A DNA stretch of 41,232 nucleotides from Fibrobacter sp. UWB5 (GTDB taxonomy: Bacteria; Fibrobacterota; Fibrobacteria; Fibrobacterales; Fibrobacteraceae): positions 1-41,232 of the forward strand of contig NZ_MWQH01000012.1 in NCBI RefSeq assembly GCF_002210295.1, written 5' to 3'. A program made the translations under genes and the position numbers. Shown one piece after another: positions 15,920 through 23,980 of this stretch; within the stretch, counting starts at the first letter, position 1, and every line of letters begins with the position of its first letter. The notes under the pieces were generated by a model that worked only from the letters and a program-made list of their open reading frames with translations, was not told the origin of the DNA and made no database searches.

Positions 15920-16876
15920 ATGAACCAGCAAATTGCAGATATCGCTTTGATGATGGTGCTCCCCCTGGGCATCACCTTTACAGCAATTCTCATGTCCGTT
16001 TCTGCAGAAACACGCACCAAGATCATGATGGGCGTGTTTTTGTCGTTCCTGATCGTGGCAATGGACTGCGTCTTCTTCTTCGCGAAGAACTCGTTCATCG
16101 CCTACAACTGCGACGGCGGACTCCTGCTTTCATTCGCAAGCCTGTTTTTCTTCGCCATCATAAGCTTTATCCGCTTTGATGACCGCGCCGCGAAGGTCGG
16201 AAACATCTTCCTCGCCTTCTTCATGCTGTCGGCCTTCATGGGTATCGCCTACTGGGACCGCCCGACGTTCATTCCGACATCGGACTACACCGCCGAAGAA
16301 ATCGCCGCGATGAACACCAAGTACCAGGATTACATCGCCTCGTTCCAGAACGGCGAAGGCGGCCAGATCCTGCCCGGTTCCGACCACATGGCCCGCCATA
16401 GGATTCGTACCGGCGGTCAGGCCGGCAAAGCCGGCAGCGACGACAAGGACTTGAGCAGGCTCGACAGTTACCTGGTCGATGCAGAAACTGTCATCAAGCG
16501 CATGCAAGACATTATCAATGCCATGGATGCCTTCGGCACCCTGCCGTCCAGCATTTCGGAATCAGAGCGCGAAACGCGCAGCAGCCAGGCGCTTGCCATC
16601 AACAACAACGCCATCGCACTGAACAAGAAGGTTCTCGGGCTTTTCCACCCGCATGAATCCAGCGATGCGCACAAGGAACTGATTCAGGCAAGCGAATGCG
16701 TGAGACTCGCCGCATACGCGCTCTACAGCTACACGCTCCAGGAAAATCCGGAGCAGCAGCTGATCCTATACAGGCAGTCCAGAGACCAGATCGGCCAGAT
16801 GAAAATCTACCTGAAGCGTTTCTGGAACGCCACTGAAGCTTTACAATCAAACAATCAACAACAAACCGAACAATAA
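15920..16876 (+). CDS. Membrane protein with soluble helical C-terminal domain, 318 aa
   Basis: Four hydrophobic segments lie at about residues 8-26, 36-55, 66-84 and 92-111. A soluble, charged, probably helical domain of about 200 residues follows (AETVIKRMQDIINAMD, ETRSSQALAINNNAIALNKK), ending in a Gln/Asn-rich tail. A Gly/Arg/His-rich loop (about 153-175) separates the two parts. No family is recognised. It lies between ssb (3 nt) and asd (9 nt), so it is co-transcribed with them, but I see no functional link. Confidence 0.75.
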   Translation: MNQQIADIALMMVLPLGITFTAILMSVSAETRTKIMMGVFLSFLIVAMDCVFFFAKNSFIAYNCDGGLLLSFASLFFFAIISFIRFDDRAAKVGNIFLAFFMLSAFMGIAYWDRPTFIPTSDYTAEEIAAMNTKYQDYIASFQNGEGGQILPGSDHMARHRIRTGGQAGKAGSDDKDLSRLDSYLVDAETVIKRMQDIINAMDAFGTLPSSISESERETRSSQALAINNNAIALNKKVLGLFHPHESSDAHKELIQASECVRLAAYALYSYTLQENPEQQLILYRQSRDQIGQMKIYLKRFWNATEALQSNNQQQTEQ

Positions 16877-16885
16877 AGGTTAATT

Positions 16886-17887
16886 ATGATTCGCAACGTA
16901 GCCATTATGGGCGCAACTGGCGCCGTAGGCCAAGAAATCCTCTCCATCCTCGAAGAGCGCAATTTCCCGCTGCAGAGCTTGAAGCTCCTCGCTTCTGAAC
17001 GCAGTGCCGGTAAGGAATTCAAGTTCAAGGGCGAAACTCTCAAGTGCGAAGTTCTGAACAAGGATTCTTTCAAGGGCGTTGACCTGGTGCTCAGCTCCGC
17101 TGGTGCCGCCATTTCTCAGGAATTTGCCCCGATCGCCGTCGAAAACGGTGCCGTGGTTGTCGACAACACGAGCTTCTTCCGTATGGATCCGAACGTTCCG
17201 CTGGTCGTTCCTGAAGTGAACCCGGAAGACATCAAGCTCCACAAGGGCATTATCGCTAACCCGAACTGCACGACCATCATGATGGTTGTGGTGCTCAACC
17301 CGATCGAAAAGATTTCCCACATCAAGAAGATCCACATTTCTTCTTACCAGAGCGCTAGCGGTGCAGGTGCCGTGGCCATGGAAGAACTCAAGCAGCAGTA
17401 CAAGGATATCCTTGAAACCGGTTCTACCACCCACATCAACAAGTTCCCCTTCCAGCTCGCCTACAACGTGATTCCGCAGATCGACAAGATGACGGAAAAC
17501 GACTACACGAAGGAAGAAATGAAGATGTTCAACGAAACGCGCAAGATCATGCACTCTGACGTTCGTACGAGCGCCACCTGCGTGCGCGTGAGCTCTCTCC
17601 GTTCTCACTCCGAATCCGTGTGGTTCGAAACCGAACGTCCGGTTTCTGTCGAAGAAATCCGCAACGCCCTCAAGAACGCTCCGGGCGTGACTCTCAAGGA
17701 CGATCCGCAGAACTATGTGTACCCGATGCCGCTCGAAAGCGCTGGCAAGGACAACATCTTCGTGGGCCGTATCCGTAAGGACCTCGCCGATGAAAACAGC
17801 AACACGCTGTGGCTCACCGGTGACCAGATCCGCAAGGGCGCTGCTCTCAACGCCGTGCAAATCGGCGAAATCTTGCTCAAGATGTAA
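16886..17887 (+). CDS. asd: Aspartate-semialdehyde dehydrogenase
   Basis: 333 aa. It reduces aspartyl phosphate with NADPH to aspartate semialdehyde, the shared precursor of DAP/lysine, threonine and methionine. The NADP site GATGAVGQ is near residues 10-17. Catalytic C128 lies in NPNCTT. SASGAGAVAMEEL and the conserved RTSATCVRV..SHSESV region are also present. It makes the precursor for the DAP pathway that ddh (36 kb) would complete. An AAAGG SD precedes the start. Two hairpins follow. Confidence 0.98.
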   Translation: MIRNVAIMGATGAVGQEILSILEERNFPLQSLKLLASERSAGKEFKFKGETLKCEVLNKDSFKGVDLVLSSAGAAISQEFAPIAVENGAVVVDNTSFFRMDPNVPLVVPEVNPEDIKLHKGIIANPNCTTIMMVVVLNPIEKISHIKKIHISSYQSASGAGAVAMEELKQQYKDILETGSTTHINKFPFQLAYNVIPQIDKMTENDYTKEEMKMFNETRKIMHSDVRTSATCVRVSSLRSHSESVWFETERPVSVEEIRNALKNAPGVTLKDDPQNYVYPMPLESAGKDNIFVGRIRKDLADENSNTLWLTGDQIRKGAALNAVQIGEILLKM

Positions 17888-17895
17888 GATTGGTG

Positions 17896-17957
17896 ATAGC
17901 GGGCGCCCCCGCTATTACATGCGTCAAAAAAGCCGTCCCGCAAAGGACGGCTTTTTT
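17896..17957 (+). terminator. Hairpin plus intrinsic terminator after asd
   Basis: A first hairpin (ATAGCGGG / CCCGCTAT, 17896-17915) is followed by a 13-bp stem AAAAAAGCCGTCC / GGACGGCTTTTTT (17926-17957). The second is symmetrical and could also serve the convergent aminopeptidase gene. Confidence 0.85.
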
Positions 17958-17972
17958 CATGGATTGCTTCTT

Positions 17973-17994
17973 CGCTACGCTTCTCGCAATGACG
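17973..17994. repeat. Dispersed CGCTACGC...CTCGC.ATGACG element, copy 1
   Basis: A 22-nt core differs at 3 positions from the copy at 19185-19206. The two copies flank the M29 aminopeptidase gene. Confidence 0.55.
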
Positions 17995-18013
17995 TGCAAA
18001 GCGAGTGCTGCAA

Positions 18014-19132
18014 TTATTTTCCGAGCTGGTCCGGGTTCAGGCACTTGAGTTCGTCAATCACAAACAGGCCATCCTTGCGGATGAGCTTGTCGTCGAACCA
18101 GATTTCGCCGCCACCGTATTCCGGGCGCATGATGAGCACCAGGTCCCAATGGATGGCGCTGATGTTGCCGTTCGGGGCTTCTTCGTAGCAGCGGCCCGGC
18201 GTAAAGTGGATAGAGCCGGCAATCTTTTCGTCGAACAGGATGTCGCACATGGGAGCGTTCACGAACGGGTTGAAACCGATAGCGAACTCACCCACATAGC
18301 GGCCACCTTCGTCTGTATCGAAGAGGGCGTTGAGAGCCACGTTGTCGCCGGATTCGCAAGTGGCGTTCACAATCTTGCCGTCCTTGAATTCCAGGCGGAT
18401 ATTGCTGAAGTACTTGCCATCGTAAAGGGTCGGCGTATTGTAATGAATCACGCCGTTCACGCTTGTCTTGACCGGTGCGGTATAGACTTCGCCATCGGGG
18501 ATATTCATGTTGCCGCAGCACGGAATTGCCGGAATGTCCTTGATGCTGAAGGTCAGATCGGTTCCGTTTGCCACCAGGCGAACCTTGTCGGTATGGTTCA
18601 TGAGATCCACGAGATTCTGCGCGGCCTTGGCCATCTTCGGATAGTCGGCAAGGCAGGCTTCGAAATAGAAGTCTTCGAACGCCTCGGAACTCATCTTGGC
18701 ACCCTGAGCCATGGAGGGGTTCGGCCAGCGGAGCACGCACCAACGCGTCTTATTCACGCGATAATTGAGCACGTCTTCGTTGATCTTGCGGTAGTTAAGC
18801 ATCTGGCGGCCATTGATATCGCAATTTTCGAGAGCGTTATCGGCGCCGCGAATGGCGATGTAAGCCTGCATCTTCTGCATTTCGGCCATGGCGAGATCGG
18901 CCTGAAGCTGCATCTGTTCGATGGTTGCCGACTTGATCATTTCGCGACGGACACGGCCGCGGTAATTATGCACGAATGCGTTACCGCCCACTTTGGCGAC
19001 AGCCTTCACAAGTTCAGTCGTGACTTCGTCGGGCGTGTCGGTCGTTTCGATAAGGATGTTTTCGCCCTGCTTAAGTGCAATGGCATTGTTAATCAAATTT
19101 TCAGCTAATTTGGTGATGCGAGGATCAGTCAT
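18014..19132 (-). CDS. M29 family (AmpS/thermophilic type) aminopeptidase
   Basis: 372 aa. It removes N-terminal amino acids from peptides in the cytoplasm with a two-metal centre. Likely ligands are E215 (IPDGEVYTAP), E282 (YVGEFAIGFNP), H309 (SIHFTPG), and H328 and D330 (AIHWDLV). ANGTDLTFSI and GNMNIPDGEV are typical of the family. SD GGAGTGA precedes the ATG. TATATTATA (19156-19164) on the same strand is a likely promoter element. It is monocistronic as far as can be seen. Confidence 0.93.
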   Translation of the reverse strand: MTDPRITKLAENLINNAIALKQGENILIETTDTPDEVTTELVKAVAKVGGNAFVHNYRGRVRREMIKSATIEQMQLQADLAMAEMQKMQAYIAIRGADNALENCDINGRQMLNYRKINEDVLNYRVNKTRWCVLRWPNPSMAQGAKMSSEAFEDFYFEACLADYPKMAKAAQNLVDLMNHTDKVRLVANGTDLTFSIKDIPAIPCCGNMNIPDGEVYTAPVKTSVNGVIHYNTPTLYDGKYFSNIRLEFKDGKIVNATCESGDNVALNALFDTDEGGRYVGEFAIGFNPFVNAPMCDILFDEKIAGSIHFTPGRCYEEAPNGNISAIHWDLVLIMRPEYGGGEIWFDDKLIRKDGLFVIDELKCLNPDQLGK

Positions 19133-19155
19133 TATTTCACTCCATTTTTGCAGGC

Positions 19156-19164
19156 TATAATATA
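19156..19164 (-). promoter_or_regulatory. Candidate promoter element TATATTATA (aminopeptidase)
   Basis: It reads TATATTATA on the minus strand, preceded by CCTTTTTC, and ends 23 nt before the ATG at 19132. Confidence 0.4.
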
Positions 19165-19184
19165 GAAAAAGGAGATCGCCACGG

Positions 19185-19206
19185 CGCTACGCACCTCGCG
19201 ATGACG
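19185..19206. repeat. Dispersed CGCTACGC...CTCGC.ATGACG element, copy 2
   Basis: Partner of the copy at 17973-17994 in the same orientation. It lies between the aminopeptidase start and the end of the AgmX/PglI gene. Confidence 0.5.
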
Positions 19207-19235
19207 AGAATACGTAGCATCCGCAGCGAATTATT

Positions 19236-20174
19236 TTATTCCGTAAAGGTAAACGGGATTGTCACCGTGGTATTGCCTGATTTCACCTTGCTGAATGTCC
19301 AGCGACCGACAGATTTCTTGATTTCATTGTCGAATTCGCTGTAATCCGTCGTGGACGACACCAGCGAAATGCTGATGATTTCGCCCCCCGGCGCAATCGT
19401 GAATTTGAGCGTTACTTTTCCTTGGAACCCCGGCTTCTTTTTGAGGTGTTTATTGTAGATATGCCGTAGTCCCGGAGTACGCTGACGGACGACCTTCATG
19501 ATATCTGCAGCGGAACGGGATGAAGGACCGGAGCCCCACTCGATATCGGTATCCTTGGGAGCCTTTATATTTCCCATCGCCTTGGTCGATATAGCTCCAG
19601 CAGAGCCACTGACCAGGTTCGAGATATCGTCGCCGATACCGCCACTGCCACCGGCAAACATGCCTTGGTTAAATCCGTCTGAAATTTTTCCACGGACTTC
19701 GCCAATTTTTGTTTTACCCGTGACCTGCAAGCCATTCGTATTCTTGATGACCTTGTCGATATCCTTGGCAAAGCTTTGCTTGATCAAGTCGTAAGCGGCG
19801 GCCGAAGCATTTGCAGTTTGAGCCTCTAGCGCATGAATAACGCCACGATTGAGCGGGGCTCGAGGGTTACCACGCCCTACGGGTTTCCCGCCTCTGCCAG
19901 GCCTTTTGCTTTGGATATTTTGCGGTTTTCGTTCCGGTTTCTTGTCGGGCTTTTTTTCCTCCTTTTTGTCGATGATGTTCATGGTTGCTGTGATTTCGGT
20001 GGTTGGCGGATCCACAAAAATGGAATCGTCAATCAGCACCTCGTACGTCGTTGCCCAGAAGCACAGAAGAATCGCGACAAGAAGCGATACGCCTGCAATG
20101 CGCACCATCTTTTTGTCGGAATCCGGCAACAGGGACGCGATGAACGAATCCGGTGTTTGGATTACTGCTGTCAT
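19236..20174 (-). CDS. AgmX/PglI C-terminal domain (TonB-like) membrane protein
   Basis: 312 aa. A short cytoplasmic N-terminus is followed by one transmembrane helix (about residues 24-44). A Lys/Pro/Arg/Gly-rich periplasmic linker (EEKKPDKKPERKPQ, RPGRGGKPVGRG) leads to a Gly/Ser-rich middle. The C-terminal domain (about 225-312) reads VVRQRTPGLRHIYNKHLKKKPGF, VTLKFTIAPGGEI and SVGRWTFSKVKSGNTTVTIPF. This architecture is that of TonB-family proteins with the AgmX/PglI ending. Such proteins usually work with an ExbB/ExbD-type motor, none of which is in this window. SD GGGAGGA precedes the ATG. Confidence 0.85.
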   Translation of the reverse strand: MTAVIQTPDSFIASLLPDSDKKMVRIAGVSLLVAILLCFWATTYEVLIDDSIFVDPPTTEITATMNIIDKKEEKKPDKKPERKPQNIQSKRPGRGGKPVGRGNPRAPLNRGVIHALEAQTANASAAAYDLIKQSFAKDIDKVIKNTNGLQVTGKTKIGEVRGKISDGFNQGMFAGGSGGIGDDISNLVSGSAGAISTKAMGNIKAPKDTDIEWGSGPSSRSAADIMKVVRQRTPGLRHIYNKHLKKKPGFQGKVTLKFTIAPGGEIISISLVSSTTDYSEFDNEIKKSVGRWTFSKVKSGNTTVTIPFTFTE

Positions 20175-20185
20175 GATTTTATCCT

Positions 20186-20249
20186 CCCTTTAACAGGGTT
20201 TTGATGGATGTTTTAGGGTATAGGCAGGGACACTACCCTTTTGACAGGG
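20186..20249. promoter_or_regulatory. Two CCCTTT-n-ACAGGG sites upstream of the AgmX/PglI gene
   Basis: CCCTTTAACAGGG (20186-20198) and CCCTTTTGACAGGG (20236-20249) are near copies in the same orientation, 37 nt apart, with palindromic ends CCCT/AGGG. The first is next to the SD, so a regulator or hairpin there could affect translation. An inverted repeat CTTGCCTTT / AAAGGCAAG (20257-20265, 20292-20300) follows. The remaining gap to 20678 is AT-rich and has only a weak 116-codon frame that I do not accept as a gene. Confidence 0.4.
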
Positions 20250-20678
20250 CATTATTCTTGCCTTTGGAACAGACTCCGGAACGGGACTTTAAAAGGCAAG
20301 CCCATTACACAAAGTCAAATATGTCAGGGAAACAAAACGACAGAATAAAGGAATTAATTTATCTGTATTTCATTCTATATCCGTTCCTTTACTCGGAATT
20401 AGAACAAGATATTTCTTTCTTCAAAATGAAAACTACAAACAAAAAAAAGAAAGGTTTCATCGCAAACGGTAAACAAATTTTCATCTGCAAAATTGTAAAC
20501 TCATACAAAATAACAGACTCCGCGCCATTACTGAGATTGAGCGCGAATTGAAGCTTAGGCTGCTGCCAGCCTGATTTACAAAAAACCTTTCAACTTGATT
20601 TATTCCACTATGGAATAAGAACACCCCAAAAAAGGACAATTTTCTTACAAACATGTAACCAAACCAAAAGGACTTACC

Positions 20679-20686
20679 TATATTTC
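20679..20686 (+). promoter_or_regulatory. Candidate leaderless promoter element TATATTTC (alr)
   Basis: TATATTTC ends 7 nt before the alr ATG. There is no SD in between. Confidence 0.5.
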
Positions 20687-20693
20687 ACACATC

Positions 20694-21917
20694 ATGAAAC
20701 TTTTAGCGACTCCTCCCGATTTAAATAAGATAGCGCGCCCGAACTGGATTGAAATCAACTTAGACGCACTCTGCAACAACATTCAATTTATCAGAAGCCA
20801 GATTCCGGCCAACACGAAGATTCTTTTGCCCGTCAAGGCGGACTCTTACGGTCACGGAAGCCTCGCCTGCTCCTTTGCCGCCAAATTCGGCGGTGCCGAC
20901 TACCTGGGCGTAGCCCACATTAGCGAAGGCATGTTGCTTCGCCAGTACGGCATGGACTTGCCGATTCTGGTACTTGGCCCCTGCACTCCGGCTGATTTCG
21001 CCTACTTCGTCGAATTCCAGCTGACCGCGGCCATTACAGACATTCGTACCGCCATGGCGTTCGATCAGTTCCTGCGCGATACGGGAACCACCTGCAAGGC
21101 TCACTTGGCCATCGATACCGGCATGAACCGCTACGGTTTTGACGCCGAAGACTTTAACAACATCCGTGCAGCCCTTAGTCTCAAAAACTTGCACTTCGAA
21201 GGCATGTTCACTCACCTGGCCACCGCCGACATGCCGGGGAACCCGAAGACCGAAATTCAGATTCAGCGCTTTTCCCGCCTGGTCGACGTGCTTGAAGCCG
21301 AAGGACTCCGCCCCGAGATTTGCCACTGTTCTAGCTCGGCAGGAACCCTCACCCACCCCGAAAGCCACTTTGACATGGTGCGCCCGGGCCTTGCCCTTTA
21401 CGGCTACAACTGCATGGGAGCAGCGCCTTCTCCTTGGCCGATCAAGCCAGTAATGCGAATCAAGTCTACCATTCGTCACATCCACGATGTAAAGCCCGGC
21501 GAAACCGTGAGCTACGGCGGTTACTGGATGGCCCAGCAGCCGACCCGCATCGCCACAATCGCTATCGGTTACGGCGACGGCTACCTGCGCGGCGAATACA
21601 ACAAGGGATTTGTGTTCATTCGCGGACAGCTCTGCCCGATTCTTGGCCGCGTGTGCATGGACGCCACCATGGTTGACGTGAGCCACATTCCCGATGTGCA
21701 AGTCGGCGAAACAGTCGATGTCGTGAACGGCGAGCTGGATTTTCGCATTTCGATGGAAAGCGTGGCCGATGATCACCACACAATTCCGTACGAATTAACA
21801 AGCCGCGTCGCCCGCCGCCTGTACCGCAAGTATTACTGGAAGAACCGCCTAGTCCGCTGGGATTACCTGCGCAAGGAATTCGGCGTCAAGGACTTCAAGG
21901 AATACCCGCTGCGATAG
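20694..21917 (+). CDS. alr: Alanine racemase
   Basis: 407 aa. A PLP enzyme that interconverts L- and D-alanine to supply D-Ala for peptidoglycan. K48 in LPVKADSYGHG binds PLP and Y274 in VSYGGYW is the second catalytic base. Other signatures are HLAIDTGMNRYGF, MFTHLATAD, RPGLALYGYN, IAIGYGDGYLR and GRVCMDATMVDV. It is slightly longer than usual (360-380 aa), mainly from a C-terminal basic extension (KYYWKNRLVRWDYLRKEF). The start lacks an SD and lies 7 nt after a promoter-like box. Confidence 0.97.
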   Translation: MKLLATPPDLNKIARPNWIEINLDALCNNIQFIRSQIPANTKILLPVKADSYGHGSLACSFAAKFGGADYLGVAHISEGMLLRQYGMDLPILVLGPCTPADFAYFVEFQLTAAITDIRTAMAFDQFLRDTGTTCKAHLAIDTGMNRYGFDAEDFNNIRAALSLKNLHFEGMFTHLATADMPGNPKTEIQIQRFSRLVDVLEAEGLRPEICHCSSSAGTLTHPESHFDMVRPGLALYGYNCMGAAPSPWPIKPVMRIKSTIRHIHDVKPGETVSYGGYWMAQQPTRIATIAIGYGDGYLRGEYNKGFVFIRGQLCPILGRVCMDATMVDVSHIPDVQVGETVDVVNGELDFRISMESVADDHHTIPYELTSRVARRLYRKYYWKNRLVRWDYLRKEFGVKDFKEYPLR

Positions 21918-21935
21918 CTAAAATCTATATAAACT

Positions 21936-21966
21936 AAAAAAGGCTCCCCCTCAGGGAGCCTTTTTT
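21936..21966. terminator. Terminator after alr
   Basis: 13-bp perfect stem AAAAAAGGCTCCC / GGGAGCCTTTTTT with loop CCTCA. It can act in both directions between the convergent alr and rluD-type genes. Confidence 0.9.
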
Positions 21967-21998
21967 GCAATTAAAGATTGATGTATGCCGAGCGGAGG

Positions 21999-22019
21999 CG
22001 GTAGGCATATAGCCTACCG
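21999..22019. repeat. Palindrome CGGTAGGC / GCCTACCG
   Basis: Perfect 8-bp stem with loop ATATA in the convergent gap between alr and the rluD-type gene. Probably part of a dispersed intergenic element. Confidence 0.45.
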
Positions 22020-22031
22020 TCAAAGCGAAGG

Positions 22032-22082
22032 GCGACCAAAGACTTACTTACCCTTTTGGAGTTCGCATACTTCTTTGGTCGC
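22032..22082. repeat. Inverted repeat GCGACCAAAGA / TCTTTGGTCGC
   Basis: Perfect 11-bp arms separated by 29 nt, ending 6 nt before the stop of the rluD-type gene (22089). It could form a long hairpin in the 3' end of that operon's transcript. Confidence 0.55.
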
Positions 22083-22088
22083 GATTCA

Positions 22089-23363
22089 TTAAAGTAAATC
22101 CGGGTCGATTGTCGGTTCGTAACCCGGCTGAACAAAGTCTTCGGGAGCGATGCCGCGCTTGCGGGCGGCCTTTTCTTGCTTGATACGCTTGCGTTCTGCC
22201 GCCTTGGCCTTGCGGTTAGCGGCATTGGCAGCGCGTTCGGCAAAGCGCTGGGCACGCGTTTTACGTTCCTTGTAAGGAGCCACTTCTTCGGGGAAGAGGG
22301 CCAGCGGTTCGCCATCGTCGATTTCTTCCTCTTCTTCGAAATAACGCATTTCGGGGTCAAAATCGCGGAAGCCTTCATCTTCGTCGAATACCGGAGCGTC
22401 TGCCGGGCATTCCTTCTTGAGGAGCTTGAGAACTTGTTCGAAAGGCTTTTCGAGCGGCACTTTGAACTTCATCTTCTTGCCCGTGGTCGGGTGAATCAAT
22501 TCAATTTTCACGGCCTGCAAAAGCTGAGCCGGAGCTATTTCCAAGACCTTCGCTGCAATATCCTTCATCAAGGGAGTCACACGGTTCAAGCAGCCATCGC
22601 GGCCATCGTACAGCGGATCGCCCACGACCGGGTGCCCCATGTAGCGGCTATGCACACGAATCTGATGCGTACGGCCCGATTCGAGCTGCAATTCCAGAAG
22701 TGTTGCAAACGCAAAGAACTTCTTTGCCACAAAATGCGTGCGGCTCGGCTTGCCATCGCTCACGACCGCCATCTTCAGGCGATTCTTGGGGTTACGCCCG
22801 ATGGGGGCATCGATGGTGCCTTCCAAGTCGCGGGGATGCCCCCACACCAGGGCATTATAGGTGCGGTGCAGCGTGCGTGTTTCCAGCTGGTGTGCCAAAT
22901 GCCTGTGGGCAGCGTCGTTCTTCGCCACCACCATAAGCCCAGGTGTATCCTTGTCCAGTCGGTGGACAATGCCCGGGCGTAACGGACCGTTCACAGCCGA
23001 CAAATTTTCTTTGAAATGATACAGAAGGCCTGCGGCCAGCGTACCGTTCTGCACGCCGTTACCCGGATGCACCACCAGGTTGCGCGGCTTGTTCAAGACC
23101 ACGATATCGTCGTCTTCGTAAACGATGTCGAGCGGGATATTTTCGGGTTCCAAGGTGCTCGCCTCTTTTTCGGGGACCTTGTCGACCACCACGACCATGC
23201 CCGTTTCGACACGGAAATTCTTGGGAGAGGCAACGCCACCCACCTTGACTTCGCCAGCGGCAATCAGCTTCTGCACGTCCGTGCGGGACACGTTTTCCAT
23301 GACACCCACAAGGAACTTGTCGATGCGTTCGCCAGAATGTTTTTCGTCAACGATATAGTTCAT
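22089..23363 (-). CDS. RluD-type 23S rRNA pseudouridine synthase with charged C-terminal extension
   Basis: 424 aa, about 100 longer than typical RluD. Residues 12-60 are an S4 RNA-binding domain. Residues about 80-310 are the RluA-family catalytic domain, with catalytic D137 in GIVHRLDKDTPG and LESGRTHQIRVH. The extra C-terminus first has an acidic stretch (EEEEEIDDGE, around 350), then a Lys/Arg/Ala-rich helical stretch (ERAANAANRKAKAAERKR...). It probably helps RNA or ribosome binding (inference). The ATG overlaps the lspA stop by one base (TAATG), as in many bacteria where lspA and rluD are adjacent. Confidence 0.92.
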   Translation of the reverse strand: MNYIVDEKHSGERIDKFLVGVMENVSRTDVQKLIAAGEVKVGGVASPKNFRVETGMVVVVDKVPEKEASTLEPENIPLDIVYEDDDIVVLNKPRNLVVHPGNGVQNGTLAAGLLYHFKENLSAVNGPLRPGIVHRLDKDTPGLMVVAKNDAAHRHLAHQLETRTLHRTYNALVWGHPRDLEGTIDAPIGRNPKNRLKMAVVSDGKPSRTHFVAKKFFAFATLLELQLESGRTHQIRVHSRYMGHPVVGDPLYDGRDGCLNRVTPLMKDIAAKVLEIAPAQLLQAVKIELIHPTTGKKMKFKVPLEKPFEQVLKLLKKECPADAPVFDEDEGFRDFDPEMRYFEEEEEIDDGEPLALFPEEVAPYKERKTRAQRFAERAANAANRKAKAAERKRIKQEKAARKRGIAPEDFVQPGYEPTIDPDLL

Positions 23364-23974
23364 TATTCTTCCGCACCTTTTTCGTTTTCGGATTTCGGTG
23401 TTTCTTCTACGACGTTCTTCTTTTCTTTTTCTTCTTTAATCTGCTTGTGCAGTTCACGCAAAATGACGGGAGAAAGAATGACTATAGCTACGCCGACAGT
23501 GACAAAGGAATCCGCGACATTGAATGTCGGGAAACGAGTCATGATAAAGTCCGGGAAATCGCAATCGATAAAATCCACCACCATCTGCAAGCGCATACGG
23601 TCGATAAAGTTGCCCACGGCACCACCGAGAATCATCACCACGCCCAAACGGCTCATCCAATCACGCTTGTCGATGGACTTGTAGAACCACACAAGCACAA
23701 TGGTTGCAACAATCGAAATCAGCAAAAAGAACAGCCAAGGCGGCAAAAAGGGCATCAAGTCCTGCGGACGGCTGCTGAATGCGGCCCCCTTGTTGAACAC
23801 CAACTGGAAACGGACCAATTCACCGACAATATTGATCGTATCGTGGTTCGGCGCACCCGTTTCGTTCGTAAAGCGAACTAGCGCCCACAGCTTTGTCAGC
23901 TGGTCAGCCACAATGCTAAAAAGAATCAAGCCCAGGTGAAACGGCCATTTATTCACAAAATCAAATTTCTTCAT
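23363..23974 (-). CDS. lspA: Lipoprotein signal peptidase (signal peptidase II)
   Basis: 203 aa with four transmembrane helices. It cleaves signal peptides from lipidated prolipoproteins in the inner membrane. The family motifs are NKGAAFS (residue 61 on), GGAVGNFIDR, VVDF with catalytic D134, and FNVADS with catalytic D155. A Glu/Lys-rich cytoplasmic tail of about 30 residues (EEKEKKNVVEETP...) is longer than usual. The many lipoproteins in this window are its expected substrates. It lies 6 nt after the squalene-synthase-like gene and overlaps the rluD-type gene. Confidence 0.96.
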   Translation of the reverse strand: MKKFDFVNKWPFHLGLILFSIVADQLTKLWALVRFTNETGAPNHDTINIVGELVRFQLVFNKGAAFSSRPQDLMPFLPPWLFFLLISIVATIVLVWFYKSIDKRDWMSRLGVVMILGGAVGNFIDRMRLQMVVDFIDCDFPDFIMTRFPTFNVADSFVTVGVAIVILSPVILRELHKQIKEEKEKKNVVEETPKSENEKGAEE

Positions 23975-23980
23975 ATACTC

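Noticed and set aside
20201..20551. 116-codon plus-strand frame in the AgmX/PglI-alr gap
   Set aside because: No SD, intergenic-type composition, passes through repeat and operator-like sequences, and no recognisable protein features.
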